A stretch of 64,000 bases of DNA from Holzapfeliella floricola DSM 23037 = JCM 16512 (lineage in GTDB: Bacteria; Bacillota; Bacilli; Lactobacillales; Lactobacillaceae). Position 1 is the stretch's first letter; the number at the start of each line of letters is the position of its first letter. Positions 63,409 through 64,000 of the stretch are shown piece by piece. A program made the translations under genes and the position numbers. The stretch is from NCBI RefSeq assembly GCF_001436605.1, contig NZ_AYZL01000010.1, positions 42,544-106,543 of the forward strand, given 5' to 3'. The notes below the pieces were generated by a model, which saw only the letters and a list, made by a program, of their open reading frames with translations, had not been told where the DNA came from and did no database searches.

Positions 63409-63490
63409 ATACACACCTTATTTATAAATTAGTCTTCCAATATAAGATTACATCTGTCATGATATTAATGTAAAGAAAGGAATTGTATAA

Positions 63491-63856
63491 ATGGATTTTA
63501 AAATAGGTCAAGTTGTTGAAGGCAAAGTAAATGGTATTCAGCCGTATGGAGTATTTGTCGATTTAGGAGATAATAAGCAAGGTCTCATTCACATTTCAGA
63601 ATGTAAACAAGGATTTGTGACAAATGTAGAAGAAGCATTTAAAGTGGGCAAAGTAATTAAAGCTGTTATTATTGATATTGATGAATACTCTCGTCAAATT
63701 AGTTTGTCTGTGCGTGTATTACAAGATGCTAATGAAGTAACTCGCCGTAAGCGCAAACATTATTGGACTGATTATCGAATGAATTTGGGATTTTCAACGA
63801 TTGCTGAAGAGATTAACCCTTGGGTTTATCAAGCTTTAAAAAGATTTTCAAAATAA
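63491..63856 (+). CDS. S1-domain RNA-binding protein (general stress protein 13 / CvfD type)
   Basis: A 121-residue protein with one S1 domain at residues 1-75 (GQVVEGKVNGIQPYGVFVDL, GLIHISE, RQISLSVR) and a short C-terminal tail. Homologues bind the ribosome or mRNA and affect stress and virulence gene expression. AAAGGA precedes the ATG. It is monocistronic. Confidence 0.93.
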   Translation: MDFKIGQVVEGKVNGIQPYGVFVDLGDNKQGLIHISECKQGFVTNVEEAFKVGKVIKAVIIDIDEYSRQISLSVRVLQDANEVTRRKRKHYWTDYRMNLGFSTIAEEINPWVYQALKRFSK

Positions 63857-63953
63857 CCCTTGTCAAATTAGTTGATAGCTGGTAAGATAATCTTTGTCGT
63901 TGAAAAGCGATAGCTAAGCAAATCAAACAAATCAAAAAAGATTAAAAAAAGAG

Positions 63954-63982
63954 TTGCAAAGCAAAAGATAACATGGTATAGT
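63954..63982 (+). promoter_or_regulatory. Strong promoter facing the right edge
   Basis: TTGCAA (63954-63959), 17 bases, TATAGT (63977-63982). The A-rich upstream stretch (about 63930-63953) resembles an UP element, so a stable RNA or highly expressed gene may follow beyond the window. Confidence 0.6.
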
Positions 63983-64000
63983 AATTAAGTCGTCAGGTTG

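Noticed and set aside
1..64000. CRISPR arrays, insertion sequences, prophage or integrase genes
   Set aside because: No regularly spaced repeats, transposase or integrase motifs were noticed anywhere in the window.

Overview
The window is a chromosomal segment of a low-G+C Gram-positive bacterium of the order Lactobacillales, most likely Lactobacillaceae. The evidence is the gene content: divergent pepQ/ccpA, the dipeptidase PepV, ClpE next to HPr, the mevalonate enzymes HMG-CoA reductase and synthase, a D-lactate-dehydrogenase-type enzyme, and the spx-mecA-coiA block followed by relQ-nadK-rluD. Genes are densely packed. Strong purine-rich ribosome binding sites are the rule, many starts are TTG, and most convergent gene pairs share one bidirectional terminator. 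No phage, insertion sequence or CRISPR array was seen, and no gene-free stretch exceeds 300 bases.

Layout. 0-8 kb: the end of a DEAD-box helicase gene, a lone degenerate PTS EIIC, tRNA-Arg(CCT), an M29 aminopeptidase, UDP-GlcNAc 2-epimerase, flavodoxin, methionine aminopeptidase, a YihY membrane protein and galU. 8-16 kb: a mevalonate operon (mvaA-mvaS) with a D-2-hydroxyacid dehydrogenase, a 23S rRNA uracil methyltransferase lacking the usual iron-sulfur cysteines, recX, an NtdP-like phosphatase and a membrane-anchored nuclease. 16-25 kb: a CNNM/HlyC protein, prfC, clpE with a CIRCE-like operator, ptsH without ptsI, and a CopB copper ATPase. 25-30 kb: a Bce-type peptide-antibiotic sensing and resistance module and a metallo-beta-lactamase-fold hydrolase. 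30-36 kb: the Spx/MecA/CoiA and (p)ppGpp/NAD kinase block. 36-45 kb: guaC divergent from purA-purB with candidate PurR boxes, mutS2, trxA, a DltC-like protein without its attachment serine, murI, a dITP pyrophosphatase and a phosphodiesterase. 45-50 kb: mscS, envelope stress-type proteins (DUF948, YtxH), a lipase-like hydrolase, and pepQ/ccpA with a cre site.

50-57 kb is the most accessory-looking part. It holds a minimal LytTR two-component system, two related exported proteins, a frameshifted membrane permease, and three tandem paralogous small membrane proteins. Two of these genes appear to begin at ATC or ATT rather than ATG, which suggests either unusual initiation or ongoing decay. 57-64 kb returns to housekeeping genes: pepV, the yunD-yutD-yutF-TIGR01906 operon, a DedA protein, ferredoxin-NADP reductase and an S1-domain stress protein. 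The window ends at a strong promoter whose gene lies outside.

The best leads are the serine-less DltC-like carrier protein (42.4 kb), the 50-57 kb exported/membrane protein locus, ptsH separated from ptsI, and the mecA terminator that contains the coiA start site. All assignments come from reading the sequence and from remembered family motifs. No database search was run.
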